Position numbers and translations under genes: made by a program. The notes under the pieces were generated by a model. The model made no database searches, was not told the origin of the DNA, and was given only the letters and a program-made list of their open reading frames with translations. A stretch of 64,000 nt of DNA. Source: Orobanche coerulescens. Lineage: Eukaryota > Streptophyta > Magnoliopsida > Lamiales > Orobanchaceae. Positions 1 through 9,246 of the stretch are shown here, piece after piece (the stretch's first letter is position 1; every line of letters begins with the position of its first letter). The stretch covers positions 144,570,096 through 144,634,095 of the forward strand of contig CM065802.1 in the NCBI GenBank assembly GCA_033398695.1, in the 5' to 3' direction.

Positions 1-1769
1 TGAGTTTCGGTTTCTGAATCCGACGTTGTATCATGATTTTCGGACATTTGGGCCGTTATGTAATTTCCTATAAGTTTAGGGAATTTTATTTTCCTTGTCG
101 TATTTCGAATTCCCCGGTAGTCGGAATTGCATTTTCTTTCAGCGCTTAGCTTCATCGTAATGAATATTTCATGTTTAAGTTTCTGGATTCTGGCCTTGCG
201 TTGCGTTTCGAATCCGTACCTTCTTCAGCAGTGAACTACGCTGAGTAGTACTGAACTGCTGCGTGAGTAGCGCACGCTACTCGTGATTTCTTGCATGCGC
301 TATCGGTGTGCAGTTAACGCACGCTGGCTTTCTTAGCACACGCTATCGAGTCGCAGTTAACGCGCACTAAACTTGTATAGTGCACGCTAACGACACCGGG
401 CAGTAGCTTCTGGACTGCTGGCGACCCCCGTTAGCGCGCGCTATCTTTGAAGATTAACGTGCGCTAATTATGCCTGGTATGAATGGGACAGCAACCCCCT
501 TTTTCGTCATTTTTCCTCCTCTTCTCATCCTTTGGGCAATTCCGGCAATTTTGGGGTGATTTGTGAAGAGTAATCTATGGAGTTCAGTCATAGATCGATT
601 ATTGTGTTCTTACCACATCATCATCTTATTCAATCTTCTCCACTTTAATCCAAGGTAATTGCTTTAGAACCCTACTTTTATCCATTTTTGGGGGGGGGGG
701 TTGGGATTTATCTTGATTAACTCGAATCGTTCGTTCATACTGTGATATTTCTTATCGATTATTGTTGTTGGGTGATTCCCAATCCGTTTTCGTCGTGTTA
801 AATCCGTGAGTTGTCGATTCGGGGAGGTTTTGTGAAAACCCTCACCCGTATCGATCGTACGTATGTTGTTATAGTTCGTAATCGGGGTTGTGGGTGTATT
901 CCATTCGATTATTGTTAATACTTCGTTTAGGAACGGTCATGTTCCCTCCGTGTCAATCGTAGTCGTTGTTAGTTCCCGTTTCATCGAAGATGTCTCAAAG
1001 GCAAGTACTTTACATTTGTTTGCATATTCTAGTATTTGGATTATAGCTTCTGGTGTATGTTGTGGATGTATATGTGTATGTTCACCCAGGGATGGTCTGA
1101 CGGGGCCTCTGGGGATACGTATTGTCGTGTGTGTGCGTATCGCGAACTAGGGTTAACCATCCAGGGATGGTCCGACGGGGCCTCTACGGGGTACCGTGGC
1201 CGTGAGTCTCATACCAACGGTTAACATTGAAATGTTTTGTTGGAGAAATGTGTTTTGTGCTTGTGCACCATAATATTCCGGAATATAAATATTTTCTAAA
1301 ATGATTTTTGGCGCATATTTCATCCGATTAGAATGGTAGTTCAAATGGATTGTACTTGCACTAGCAGTTGTTGCTAACCCCTTAAATGGGGGAAATACTT
1401 TTGTATTTTAGGTACAGGTCATGGAGGCGAACGAGCAGACGGGCCGTACGAGGATGATGGGCAAGAGTGATTCTGTTTAGTGGTTGTCCGTTTGGTGTCT
1501 TGTCTTTTAAATTTATTTATTATGTCATTTGCTTAAGTACTCGAGTACTCCCTTCTTTGGATATATTATTGTCATGTACCCGTTTTGGGGTGGTTTTGAT
1601 GTTGAATGGTACTGTTGAGTTCAGTCTTTTGTCTTGAATTATGGATTCATGTGTATGTTGATGATGTTTGTCTTTTTTCGAATGTCGGTTTGGTACGTTA
1701 GCCTGGTGGATCCCAAAGTGTGGGGTCCACGGTGCTGTAATATGCCCCGAACGTCTTGGGGGTGTTACA
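1..1769 (+). repeat. 5' LTR-like segment of decayed gypsy element G1
   Basis: The segment ends in GGGGGTGTTACA at 1769, like the other chromovirus (Tekay-type) LTRs here, and is followed by GAAATG as in element D (51920). Landmarks shared with those LTRs are a palindromic GC-rich array (265-470), TTTAGAACCCTACTTTT near 662, a G|GCAAGTAC site at 1001, GACGGGGCCTCT repeats (about 1099 and 1177), and an acceptor-like TTTTAG at 1411. The left end lies outside the window. The sequence is clearly diverged from the supposed 3' LTR of the same element (12958-14787), so the two may belong to different subfamilies. Confidence 0.7.
265..470 (+). promoter_or_regulatory. Array of AGCGCACGCT-type palindromic motifs in LTR
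   Basis: At least seven variants of the 14-mer TTAGCGCACGCTAA, whose arms TTAGCG and CGCTAA are perfectly complementary, occur within about 200 bp; several are degenerate here. The same motif recurs better preserved at 53606-53840. It occupies the U3 position, upstream of a degenerate TATA (TATGAAT near 478). A regulatory role is inferred from position and symmetry only. Confidence 0.5.
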
Positions 1770-1835
1770 GAAATGAGACGGGCTGATTATATAGGGGCTA
1801 CAATTACGTCAGGTATTGTTTATATTTATATGCAC

Positions 1836-2249
1836 CCGGTAGATGTATTGTTTGATTCTGGAGCTACTCATTCATTTATATCTTTGTCTTGTGTGAGGCG
1901 TTTGGGTCTTGATGGTCTCTCTGCGTGTGAACCTTTTATTGTTGGACTGCCGAGTGGGGAAAGGATAGTTGGGGATCGAGAGATTGTCCAATTGTCTTGT
2001 AACCATCGGCGGTAGATATTGGACATCCGATTTGATTGTGATTGACATGAAGGGAGCAGACTTGATTCTGGGTGACGATTGGTTAGATCGTCATGGGTCA
2101 ATGATGGACTATCATCGGAAAATAATTTTGATAGATACGCCGGATGGTACCGAACACATTTTTGAAGGACGGAAACCGGGTACCTCTGGGAAGATTATCC
2201 GATCCATAAAAGCGATGAAGTTATTGAGTCAAGGTTGTACTGGTTATTA
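1836..2249 (+). pseudogene. Gypsy protease remnant (G1)
   Basis: An aspartic protease of the retrotransposon type would cleave the Gag-Pol polyprotein. The catalytic motif FDSGATHSF is visible near 1850-1880, followed by the downstream stretch LILGDDWLDRHG near 2065-2095 that is typical of plant gypsy proteases. A frameshift lies near 1990-2015, where the first frame ends in a stop while the family-like sequence goes on in another frame. A TAG at 2248 then stops the reading just before the RT-upstream linker, where relatives have a leucine. No gag precedes it. It cannot yield a functional polyprotein. Confidence 0.75.
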
Positions 2250-2259
2250 GTGTTACGCA

Positions 2260-3640
2260 ATGAAAACAGAAACTGGAGGAGTTCAGTTATCTTCTATTCC
2301 AGTGGTGCATGAATTTCCAGACGTATTTCCAAATGATTTGCCCGGATTACCGCCGCACCATGATGTGGAGTTTATTATCGAACTAGAGCCTAGTTCGGGA
2401 CCAGTACCTAAGGCACCATACCGAATGGCCCCATCGGAAATGCAAGAGTTGAAGAAGCAACTGAGTGAATTGTTGGACAAGGGTTATATCTGACCAAGTG
2501 CTTCCTCGTGGGGAGCGCCGGTGTTATTCGTTCAGAAGAAAGACGGATCTTTTCAGTTATGTATTGATTATCGTGAGTTGAATAAACTCACTATCAAGAA
2601 CAAGTATCCGTTACTAAGAATTGATGATATATTCGATCAACTGCAAGGAGCAATGGTTTTCTGAAAGATTCACTTGAGATCGGGATATTATCAATTACAA
2701 ATTCGAGATTTGGATATTCCAAAGACAGCATTTCGAACGAGATATGGGCATTATGAGTTCGTGGTTATGCCATTTGGTTTAACTAATGCCCATGCGATGT
2801 TTATGAAGCTTATGAACAAGATATTTATCGAATATCTCGATAAATTTGTGGTGGTGTTTATTGATGATATCTTAATTTATTCCAAGAGCGAATCGGAACA
2901 TGCCGAACACTTGAGAATAGTGCTGAATATTCTGAGGGATGATAAGCTTTATGCCAAATTTTCTAAGTGCGAGTTCTGGCTGAAAGACGTTGCTTTTCTT
3001 GGTCATATTATATCAGCTGAGGGTGTTCGGGTAGATCCTCAGAAGATTGAAGCAGTTTTAGCTTGGGAGCCCCCGAGGAATGTCAAAGAAGTTCGGATTT
3101 TTCTAGGATTAGCCAGTTATTATCGTCGATTTGTCGAAGGTTTCTCGAAAATTGTTCGAGCACTCACTCAGCTATTACAGAAAACTCAGAAGTTTGAGTG
3201 GACTGACGAGTGTCAGAAGAGTTTTGATGAGTTGAATAAGGAGTTGACTACGTCACTGATTCTAGCCTTACCGCAGGGAACGGAGGGTTTTGTTATTTAT
3301 AGTGATGCTTCAAAACAAGGATTGGGATGTGTGTTGATGCAAAACGAGAAGGTAATTACGTATGCATCTCGACAGTTGAAGCCATATGAGATGAATTATC
3401 CTACCCGTGATCTGGAATTAGCCGCTGTGGCGTTTGCATTGAAGATTTGAAGACATTATTTATATGGTTCTTCTTGTCGGGTGTATACGGATCATAAGAG
3501 TCTGAAATATATTTTTACTCAGAAAGAGCTTAATATGCATCAACGGCGAGAGCTGGAACTGATTAAAGATTATGACCTTGATATTCTTTACCATCCAGGT
3601 AAAGCGAATGTCGTTGCCGATGCTATGAGCCGTAAGTCAG
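2260..3640 (+). pseudogene. Gypsy reverse transcriptase and RNase H remnant (G1)
   Basis: RT-RNase H would copy the element RNA into DNA. Recognisable blocks are [14 protein letters not shown] (about 2316), [14 protein letters not shown] (about 2409), [21 protein letters not shown] (about 2727), [12 protein letters not shown] (about 2860) and the RNase H start [15 protein letters not shown] (about 3298), then [17 protein letters not shown] (about 3485). Stops interrupt it at about 2491 (arginine to TGA), 2662 and 3448 (tryptophan to TGA). The block usually written KIDLRSGY reads KIHLRSGY, so the first catalytic aspartate of RT is replaced by histidine. Clearly dead. Confidence 0.85.
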
Positions 3641-4533
3641 TCGTGCTGCATAGATTAGAATTACTTACCATTCAACTGAAGCTCAGACGAGAGTTAATTG
3701 ATTTGGGGATTGAAGTCTGGCCTGAAGTAACTCAAAGACAATTACGTTTCCTTAAGATCACATCCTCGATGATTGAAGATGTTAAAGATAAAAAAAAGAG
3801 ATGATCCTTTATTAGCCCAGTTAAAAGGCTCCTGGATTCCTGATCGACGAAGATGGAGTTCTTCAATTTCGAGGTAGAATTTGTGTACCTAATCGGGATT
3901 TGAAGAAAAATTTTTGGTGGCCGAATTTGAAGAAAGATGTAACGGAGTATGTATCGAAATGTTTAACTTGTTAGGAAGTTAAAGCTGAACATCAAAGACC
4001 TGCCGGAAAATTGCAGCCGTTACCGATCCCAGAATGGAAGTGGGAAGATATCGCGATGGATTTTATTGTAGGAATGCCAAGAACGCGAATTGGGATGAAT
4101 ATCGTTTGGGTAATCGTTGATCGACTAACCAAATCAGTACATTTTTTGGGCATTAGAGAAAATTGGGGACCAGAGAGATTGGCCCATTTGTTCATTGCAG
4201 AAAGTGTTAGACTCACGGTACCCCAAATAGTATTGTTTCGGATTGTGATAGACACTTTGTATCACATTTCTGGCAAGAAGTACATCGAGCACTCGGTACT
4301 GGATTGAATTTTAGTACCGCATATCATCCTCAAATGGATGGACAGTCGGAGAGAACCATCCAGACATTAGAAGATATATTAAGGGCATGTGCCTTGAATT
4401 GGAAAGAAGATTGGGAAATCCATTTACCGTTAGTTGAATTTGCGCATAATAATAGTTGGCATAGTTCAATTGGTATGGCCCGAGGAATTATATGGGAGAT
4501 GATGCCGATTGCCACTTTGTTGGGATGAACCAT
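3641..4533 (+). pseudogene. Gypsy integrase core remnant (G1)
   Basis: Integrase joins the cDNA copy to host DNA. The linker frame runs to a stop at 3804 beside a run of nine A at 3790. Part of the zinc-binding domain is missing, and KCLTC is followed by a TAG at about 3973. The catalytic core is visible as MDFIVGMPRTR (about 4058), then a frameshifted stretch around 4190-4310 where the second catalytic aspartate should be, then [23 protein letters not shown] (about 4307-4370) with the catalytic glutamate. The next frame ends near 4528. Multiple frame breaks make it non-functional. Confidence 0.8.
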
Positions 4534-5091
4534 ATGAATTACTGGGAGTAGAGCCAGATTTGTTAATTCAAATGATGGAAAAGATTGTTGTTATCCGACA
4601 TAAGTTATTGACCGCCCAGAGTCGACAAAAGTCATATGCCGACGTTCGACGCAGACCGTTAGAGTTTCAGGCAGGAGATCATATGTTGTTGAAAGTATCG
4701 CCGACTCATGAAGTCCTACTGTTTGGTAAGAAAGGGAAGCTTAGTCCTTGCTATATCGGTCCTTTCAAAATCCTGGACAGAATAAGTGATGTGGCTTATC
4801 GACTAGCGTTACCTCCAGCGCTTAGTCACGTTCATAATGTGTTCCACGTTTCACAATTGCGTAAGTATGTTTCCTCCTAGTCTCATTATTGACTATGAGA
4901 AGATTGAGGTAAATGATGATGTTACGTATGTAGAACAACCGGTAGCCTTATTGGAGTGGCGAGTGAAACAGTTGCGACGGAAGGCGATTCCGTTAGTAAA
5001 GGTTCAATGGTCGAGACACGGATTGGAGGAGGCCACATGGGAGACAGAAGAGAATATGAGGTCGAGATACCCCGAGTTATTCACTTTGTAA
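4509..5091 (+). pseudogene. Integrase C-terminus and chromodomain remnant (G1)
   Basis: The GPY/F-like module reads YIGPFKILDRISDVAYRLALP (about 4755-4815), followed by HNVFHVSQLRKY. A frame change near 4865-4880 leads into a second frame, 4837-5091, carrying a chromodomain-like end: PVALLEWRVKQLRRKAIPLVKVQW, then EEATWETEENMRSRYPELF up to the stop at 5089. Chromodomains of this class are thought to guide chromovirus integration to chromatin. This one classifies G1 as a chromovirus (Tekay-like). It is broken by the frameshift. Confidence 0.75.
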
Positions 5092-5126
5092 GTTTCGGGA
5101 CGAAACAACTTTTTAGGGGGAGAGAA
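5092..5126 (+). promoter_or_regulatory. Hairpin and polypurine tract before G1 3' LTR
   Basis: GTTTCGGGACGAAAC (5092-5106) is a perfect 6-bp stem with a 3-base loop. It is followed by a purine-rich tract AGGGGGAGAGAA ending at 5126, directly before the LTR start TGTGAT. Its position matches a plus-strand priming site. The same hairpin is found at the corresponding place in elements A, B and D. Confidence 0.7.
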
Positions 5127-5132
5127 TGTGAT
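5127..5132 (+). repeat. First 6 bp of G1 3' LTR, split by element E
   Basis: TGTGAT at 5127-5132 is the start of the G1 3' LTR. Bases 5128-5132 (GTGAT) are repeated at 12953-12957 as the target duplication of E, and the LTR continues with GCCCGAAAT at 12958. Confidence 0.75.
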
Positions 5133-6457
5133 TGTTGCGATATTTCTTACACGCAAGTGCACATTAACGTTTACAAGTAATAAAGTGATGAGTGAGTATC
5201 GTTCCCACGAGGACTGAATCACTAACTACCGATTTTTATGTATTCCAGTTTTATTCGAACAATCGAATTTGGGTTTTGCAATTAATTCCTAAAATAATTA
5301 TTAAAAGACTGAATATTAGAAAACGATAGCTAAAAGAAAAGGAAATCAAATGATGAATAAGTCTAGGATTCTGAATCCACCTCGGTTTATCCGAATTTAC
5401 TCTCGATTATCCGTAGTAAATAATTTTCCCAATTTATTGAAGGCGGAGATTGCTAATATATTCTACCGCCTCTCCCGAGGTCAATAGATTTATCTAAAGG
5501 CGAATAACGCACTCTATCCCTAGGTGAATTAATTCGTCAATAGGCAAAAAGCATAGAATCTCCAAAAGGCCACGTAGTTCCTATGAGTATATTCCTATCT
5601 CACAGAATAAAACGGTCCTCACCAATAGTTCCTCACCAATTCTCCTCTCCCGATTCGAATTGAATGATTAAATCACTATAACTATTGGCCAGATAATTGC
5701 AAGCATTAAACACAATTGGGAAAACTCAACAAAAAGGTAATTAATTAGATAATCTCAAGCAAATTCATCAAAACGTAAGTTTCATCAAAATCCTAGATTA
5801 GGGTTTTAGCCTGACATACTAATATATAAAAATACAGAGTAAATGAATGAAAGAATTAAAATCAAACGCAGATGAAGCTCGGATTCCTCCGTTCTTCGGC
5901 TTCCGCCCTCTGCTCTTGAAGTCTTCTGCTTCCCTTCCTCCTCTGCCGTCTCCAAGCTCAAGATCCCAAGATTAACCGATCCCAGATCATTAGTTAGGGT
6001 CTTAAACCCTTATTTATAGCTTAACACATCCTCCAAATCGCGTCCGTGTGAGTAGGTCGAGAACTGGCTTCGAAACGGCCCAAATCCGCGCGGAGGACAC
6101 AGAAACCGCCTAGTGTGCCGCGGCGCACTAAATCTGTGCCGCGGCACATGGCTTTCAGCTGAATGCCTGGGCACCATTTAATTCATCTGTGCCGCGGCTC
6201 ACCTGGACTGTGCCGCGGCACAGAGTACAGTTTACTTTGCGCACTCTGGGTGTCTTCCTGTGCCGCGGCCCTGCTTCCTTGTGCCGCGGCTCACGGCTAA
6301 AATTTGCTGTTTTCGCCCGTTTCGCCTCGTTTAGCTTCCGGACTTCAATTTCCTGACAAACATACAAAAGTAAGGCATTAAAAGTTCATTTAAGCCATTT
6401 CACTCTCCAAAATCATACAAAATAATGATAAATAAGCGTATAAAAATACGCCTAACA
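5133..6457 (-). repeat. Element E 3' LTR
   Basis: 1325 bp, starting (minus strand) TGTTAGGCGTATTTTTA and ending GCAACA. It aligns along its whole length with 11630-12952 with few differences. It contains a minus-strand TATA (CTATAAATA, 6011-6019) and an array of GTGCCGCGGCAC palindromes upstream of it (6113-6295). Confidence 0.9.
6113..6295 (-). promoter_or_regulatory. GCCGCGGC palindrome array in E 3' LTR
   Basis: Six copies of the GCCGCGGC core occur, two of them within the perfect 12-bp palindrome GTGCCGCGGCAC and the others GTGCCGCGGCTCA-like. The array lies 95-280 bp upstream of the minus-strand TATA at 6011-6019, the U3 enhancer position. Confidence 0.55.
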
Positions 6458-6475
6458 AATACCCCCAAACTTAAG
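6458..6475 (-). promoter_or_regulatory. Polypurine tract of element E
   Basis: On the minus strand the sequence AAGTTTGGGGGTATT lies immediately before the LTR start TGTTAG. This is the expected plus-strand priming site, similar to G-run tracts of Athila and Tat elements. Confidence 0.6.
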
Positions 6476-7037
6476 CCTTTGCTTGTCCTCAAGCAAAAAG
6501 AAACAAATTAAATAAAAGAATGTCGTGAATCATCATGCGACTCGTAGTGTTCAACCTAATCAATACTATCCTGAAATTCTCTCTGAATAATACGAGTGTC
6601 GTAATAGCGAGCTGCTCTCAGAATACTGATTCTACAAAGCAACCAAGTTCAGTCCTGATTACTCATTCATGAAGAAAATCCAACTCAAAGATTAACAAGC
6701 GTAAATCAAATCGACCGTCAATATGAAAGGCTAAAATAAACAAGCTAGTTCGTCCCGTTCCACAGTCTAAAGGCAAAATTTTCATGAGTTTCATAAAAAT
6801 AATCCTCGGACAGTATTCCCTTATATACACATGCTCAAGAAACTGATTCGAGTTGACCACTAGGTTTGGATCTCAGGATGTTTCATCGGGATAATCCTAG
6901 GGTGGAACTTCCATTCTCATGTATTGGGAAACCGTTTGACGTAAAAGACACTCATGGGGCACATGGATGCTTCTAGTTACTAAGTTCCCTTCTACAGCGG
7001 AGAAACAACTCGAATATATAATTCCCGCATGTCCGAA

Positions 7038-7212
7038 TCAAGGTCGCCGTTTTACGCGAGAGTAAACAACGGGTCACGTGAATACCCCCGGTTACTAGGC
7101 TCCCTATCATTGGCACATGTGAAATCTCTAAATCACTAGTCTAATCAGGGTCGTCGTTTTACGCGAGAGTAAACAACGGGTCACGTGAATACCCCCGGTT
7201 ACTAGACTTCCC
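7038..7212 (-). repeat. 107-bp tandem duplication in E interior
   Basis: Two adjacent units, starting at 7038 and 7145, share the core CGTTTTACGCGAGAGTAAAC and CACGTGAATACCCCCGG. A third, strongly degraded unit may lie at 6940-7037, where GGTTACTAGG reads AGTTACTAAG. Function unknown. Confidence 0.7.
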
Positions 7213-7642
7213 TTCATAGAACAAATATTAACTCGACTATTGGGAAAAACTGACCGATTCTAAACTCAATCTAAGTGCCAACACGACTAATGTAACTGGA
7301 CGACTAACTAACCGAAAAATGTAACCAAACGTATCGACGATGATTTTAAAACAAGTATGCATCCTCTCTTATCCGCCAAGACCTCTACAATCACGAAAAA
7401 GTTTTGGACCTAAATGAATACTAAGCAGAAACAGAAATCACTGACTACAACTCGACTAAAACTCGACCGTTTCTTCAGAGAGAAAAACAGTGTCGTAACA
7501 TCAGTATTACACAAATAGAAGCACGAAAAATTCACGAATAGAGTAAAATCAAGACAAGCAAGGCTATCGAAAAAAAATAACGCAAAGTAATGAAAAGTGC
7601 AACGAAATAAAGTACAGCAATGAATGTAGCGACAAAAAGTAA

Positions 7643-7663
7643 CCCCCCCCCCCCCCAAACTTT
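7643..7663 (-). promoter_or_regulatory. Internal polypurine-like G run
   Basis: On the element strand this reads CCAAAGTTTG followed by 14 G. It resembles the terminal tract at 6458-6475 (AAGTTTGGGGG). It could act as a second, internal plus-strand primer or be a remnant of the region before a lost LTR boundary. Weak evidence. Confidence 0.3.
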
Positions 7664-8369
7664 GGACGTACATTGACCTCAATGGACAAAATATGATATG
7701 CAATAAAAGTAAAAGGTCAAGTACAACCCTCCAGTCCTCTCACGAGCTGGTGCCGGCATCATCCGGTGAACTTGCACGCTTCTTTACTACATCATGCGGA
7801 GTTTGAATAAATGAGCTTGCATCATCAAAATGGAAGTTAAGTACGAGCTCTCAAGTTTAACATAATGTAAGGGTTGGGGACAATGTAATTCGATAACATG
7901 ATTCATTGCATATAATTTGAAAATGCTTGGCTTACCAATTTTTCATTGCTGCAATTTATCAAACACTTTGTGTGCACAAGTTAAAATGAAGAACAAGAAT
8001 TTTGATGGTTAACTCCAAATCCCAAAAATAATAACACAGATAACAACTATGAATAACGACAACTATCATCACCAATTCGTTCATAAATATCAATTCCTTC
8101 ACAATCAATAACCAAATTCCCCATATTCCAACTCCATTTTAGAGAAAACCTTGAAGAACAACTAGCAATATATAACTTCCATTCTTTTCAAATCAAGCAT
8201 CACTTATGATAAAAGAAATCAAGAATTACCTGAAGAATTTGAGAAGGAGACTAAGAGAATGCTATCTACTGATCTAATTGTGCGAAAGAAAGAAGGAAGG
8301 AAGGGAGGGAGGTACCTTGCACAGGCCGATCAACTGTATGAGGCCTACCTGGGTGTTTTTATTTTGCGA

Positions 8370-8690
8370 CGGGGGCCGCGGCACAATATAAGTGAGCCGC
8401 GGCCCAAGGTACAGTCGGCCTGGGACTCTTTGCAATACCGCCGGGTGCCGCGGCTCAGTGTGGGCGTGCCGCGGCTCAAAGTGTTAGTGTGCCGCGGCTC
8501 ATTTGCCCCGTGTCGCGGCACAAAATACAGTCTCCTGGGCGTTTCTTGAACATTTTGTGTGCCGCGGCTCAGGGTATGTGTGCCGCGGCTCAGTAAGATC
8601 GTGTCGCGGCACAGAGTACAGTTTGTTCGGCCATGTTTCATCAGCTGGTGCGTGCCGCGGCTCACTTTTATTGTGTCGCGGCCCATCATT
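8370..8690 (-). promoter_or_regulatory. Second GCCGCGGC palindrome array, inside element E
   Basis: About twelve GTGCCGCGGCTCA or GTGTCGCGGCACA motifs occur in 320 bp, denser than in the LTRs, together with AGAGTACAGTTT, which also follows the motif in the LTRs (about 6223 and 12717). It lies downstream of gag-protease on the element strand. No TATA like the LTR one is seen beside it. It appears to be a copied or expanded U3 segment. Confidence 0.5.
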
Positions 8691-8901
8691 GAATTCCTCC
8701 CCCTTGGCTAATTCCTGCACAGAATTTTTAGAAGAACATGTCAAGAGCGAGAGGTAAAAGCAAATCAAAGCACAAAAAGATGAAAAATAAAAATTCAAAA
8801 ATGCAAGAAAAATATAGAAATGCAAAAATCTACAACTACGAACTCGGGTTGCCTCCCGAGAAGCGCTAAGTTTATAGTCTTCAGCCAGACCTATTTAAAA
8901 A

Positions 8902-9246
8902 TCAGTTCACTTTTCGCAAACTCCATTTGATCTCCTCCCCGTTCATCGAACCGTCAATATGATTTTTAAAATTATGACCATCGGTCTTTAACGATTCGAC
9001 TTTTGGTTCGGACATCGAATGTTGTTTGCGGAAAGGTTTTGATGAGAATAACTTTCCAAAACACCCGTTTTTCTCATGATTAGATGTCTGTTTGATTTCC
9101 AGCTTATTTCCTTCTTTCAAAAATGACTTCATGACCCCAGCAGACTTGTCTGAATGCTCGAGAAATGCTACTCGTTCTACATCGTTCTTAAAAATTGGAC
9201 CATCTGACACAGAATCTGAATTTTTCGACCGACGATGTGTTCGGTG
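8902..9246 (-). pseudogene. In-frame extension after the gag-protease stop
   Basis: After the TAG stop at 9249-9247 the same reading frame stays open for about 115 codons to a stop at 8902. It holds a lysine- and serine-rich stretch (for example FKNDVERVAFLEHSD and KLFSSKPFRKQHS) with no domain I recognise. It may be the former protease-to-RT linker, reached by readthrough or simply lost after a nonsense mutation. The bases after the stop (CACCGA) are close to, but not, the CARYYA readthrough context. Confidence 0.45.

Larger units (their letters stand above)
1770..5126 (+). mobile_element. Internal region of decayed gypsy/chromovirus G1, gag deleted
   Basis: After the LTR end at 1769 the sequence reads GAAATG and then passes almost directly into protease-like coding sequence near 1836. 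No TGGTATCAGAGC primer site and no gag are present, unlike element D where the primer site follows GAAA. So an internal deletion of primer site plus gag is likely. Protease, RT, RNase H, integrase and chromodomain follow in the usual order with many stops and frameshifts. Confidence 0.75.
6476..8369 (-). other. Non-coding 3' interior of element E
   Basis: About 1.9 kb between the polypurine tract and the palindromic array has no protein similarity that I recognise on either strand. Content: a tandem repeat (7038-7212), a 14-base C run (7643-7656, G run on the element strand), and AT-rich sequence to about 8250 with a purine-rich GAAGGAAGG stretch at about 8290. Athila elements normally have pol and sometimes an envelope-like ORF here; both are missing. 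Confidence 0.6.

Noticed and set aside
265..470. Regularly repeated short palindromes resembling a CRISPR array
   Set aside because: Spacing is irregular, units are degenerate, and the context is a plant LTR promoter. No cas genes or prokaryotic features.
8259..8825. Several overlapping ORFs on both strands rich in R-G-T/P-R-H
   Set aside because: They read through the GCCGCGGC array in different frames; the repeat makes all frames open.
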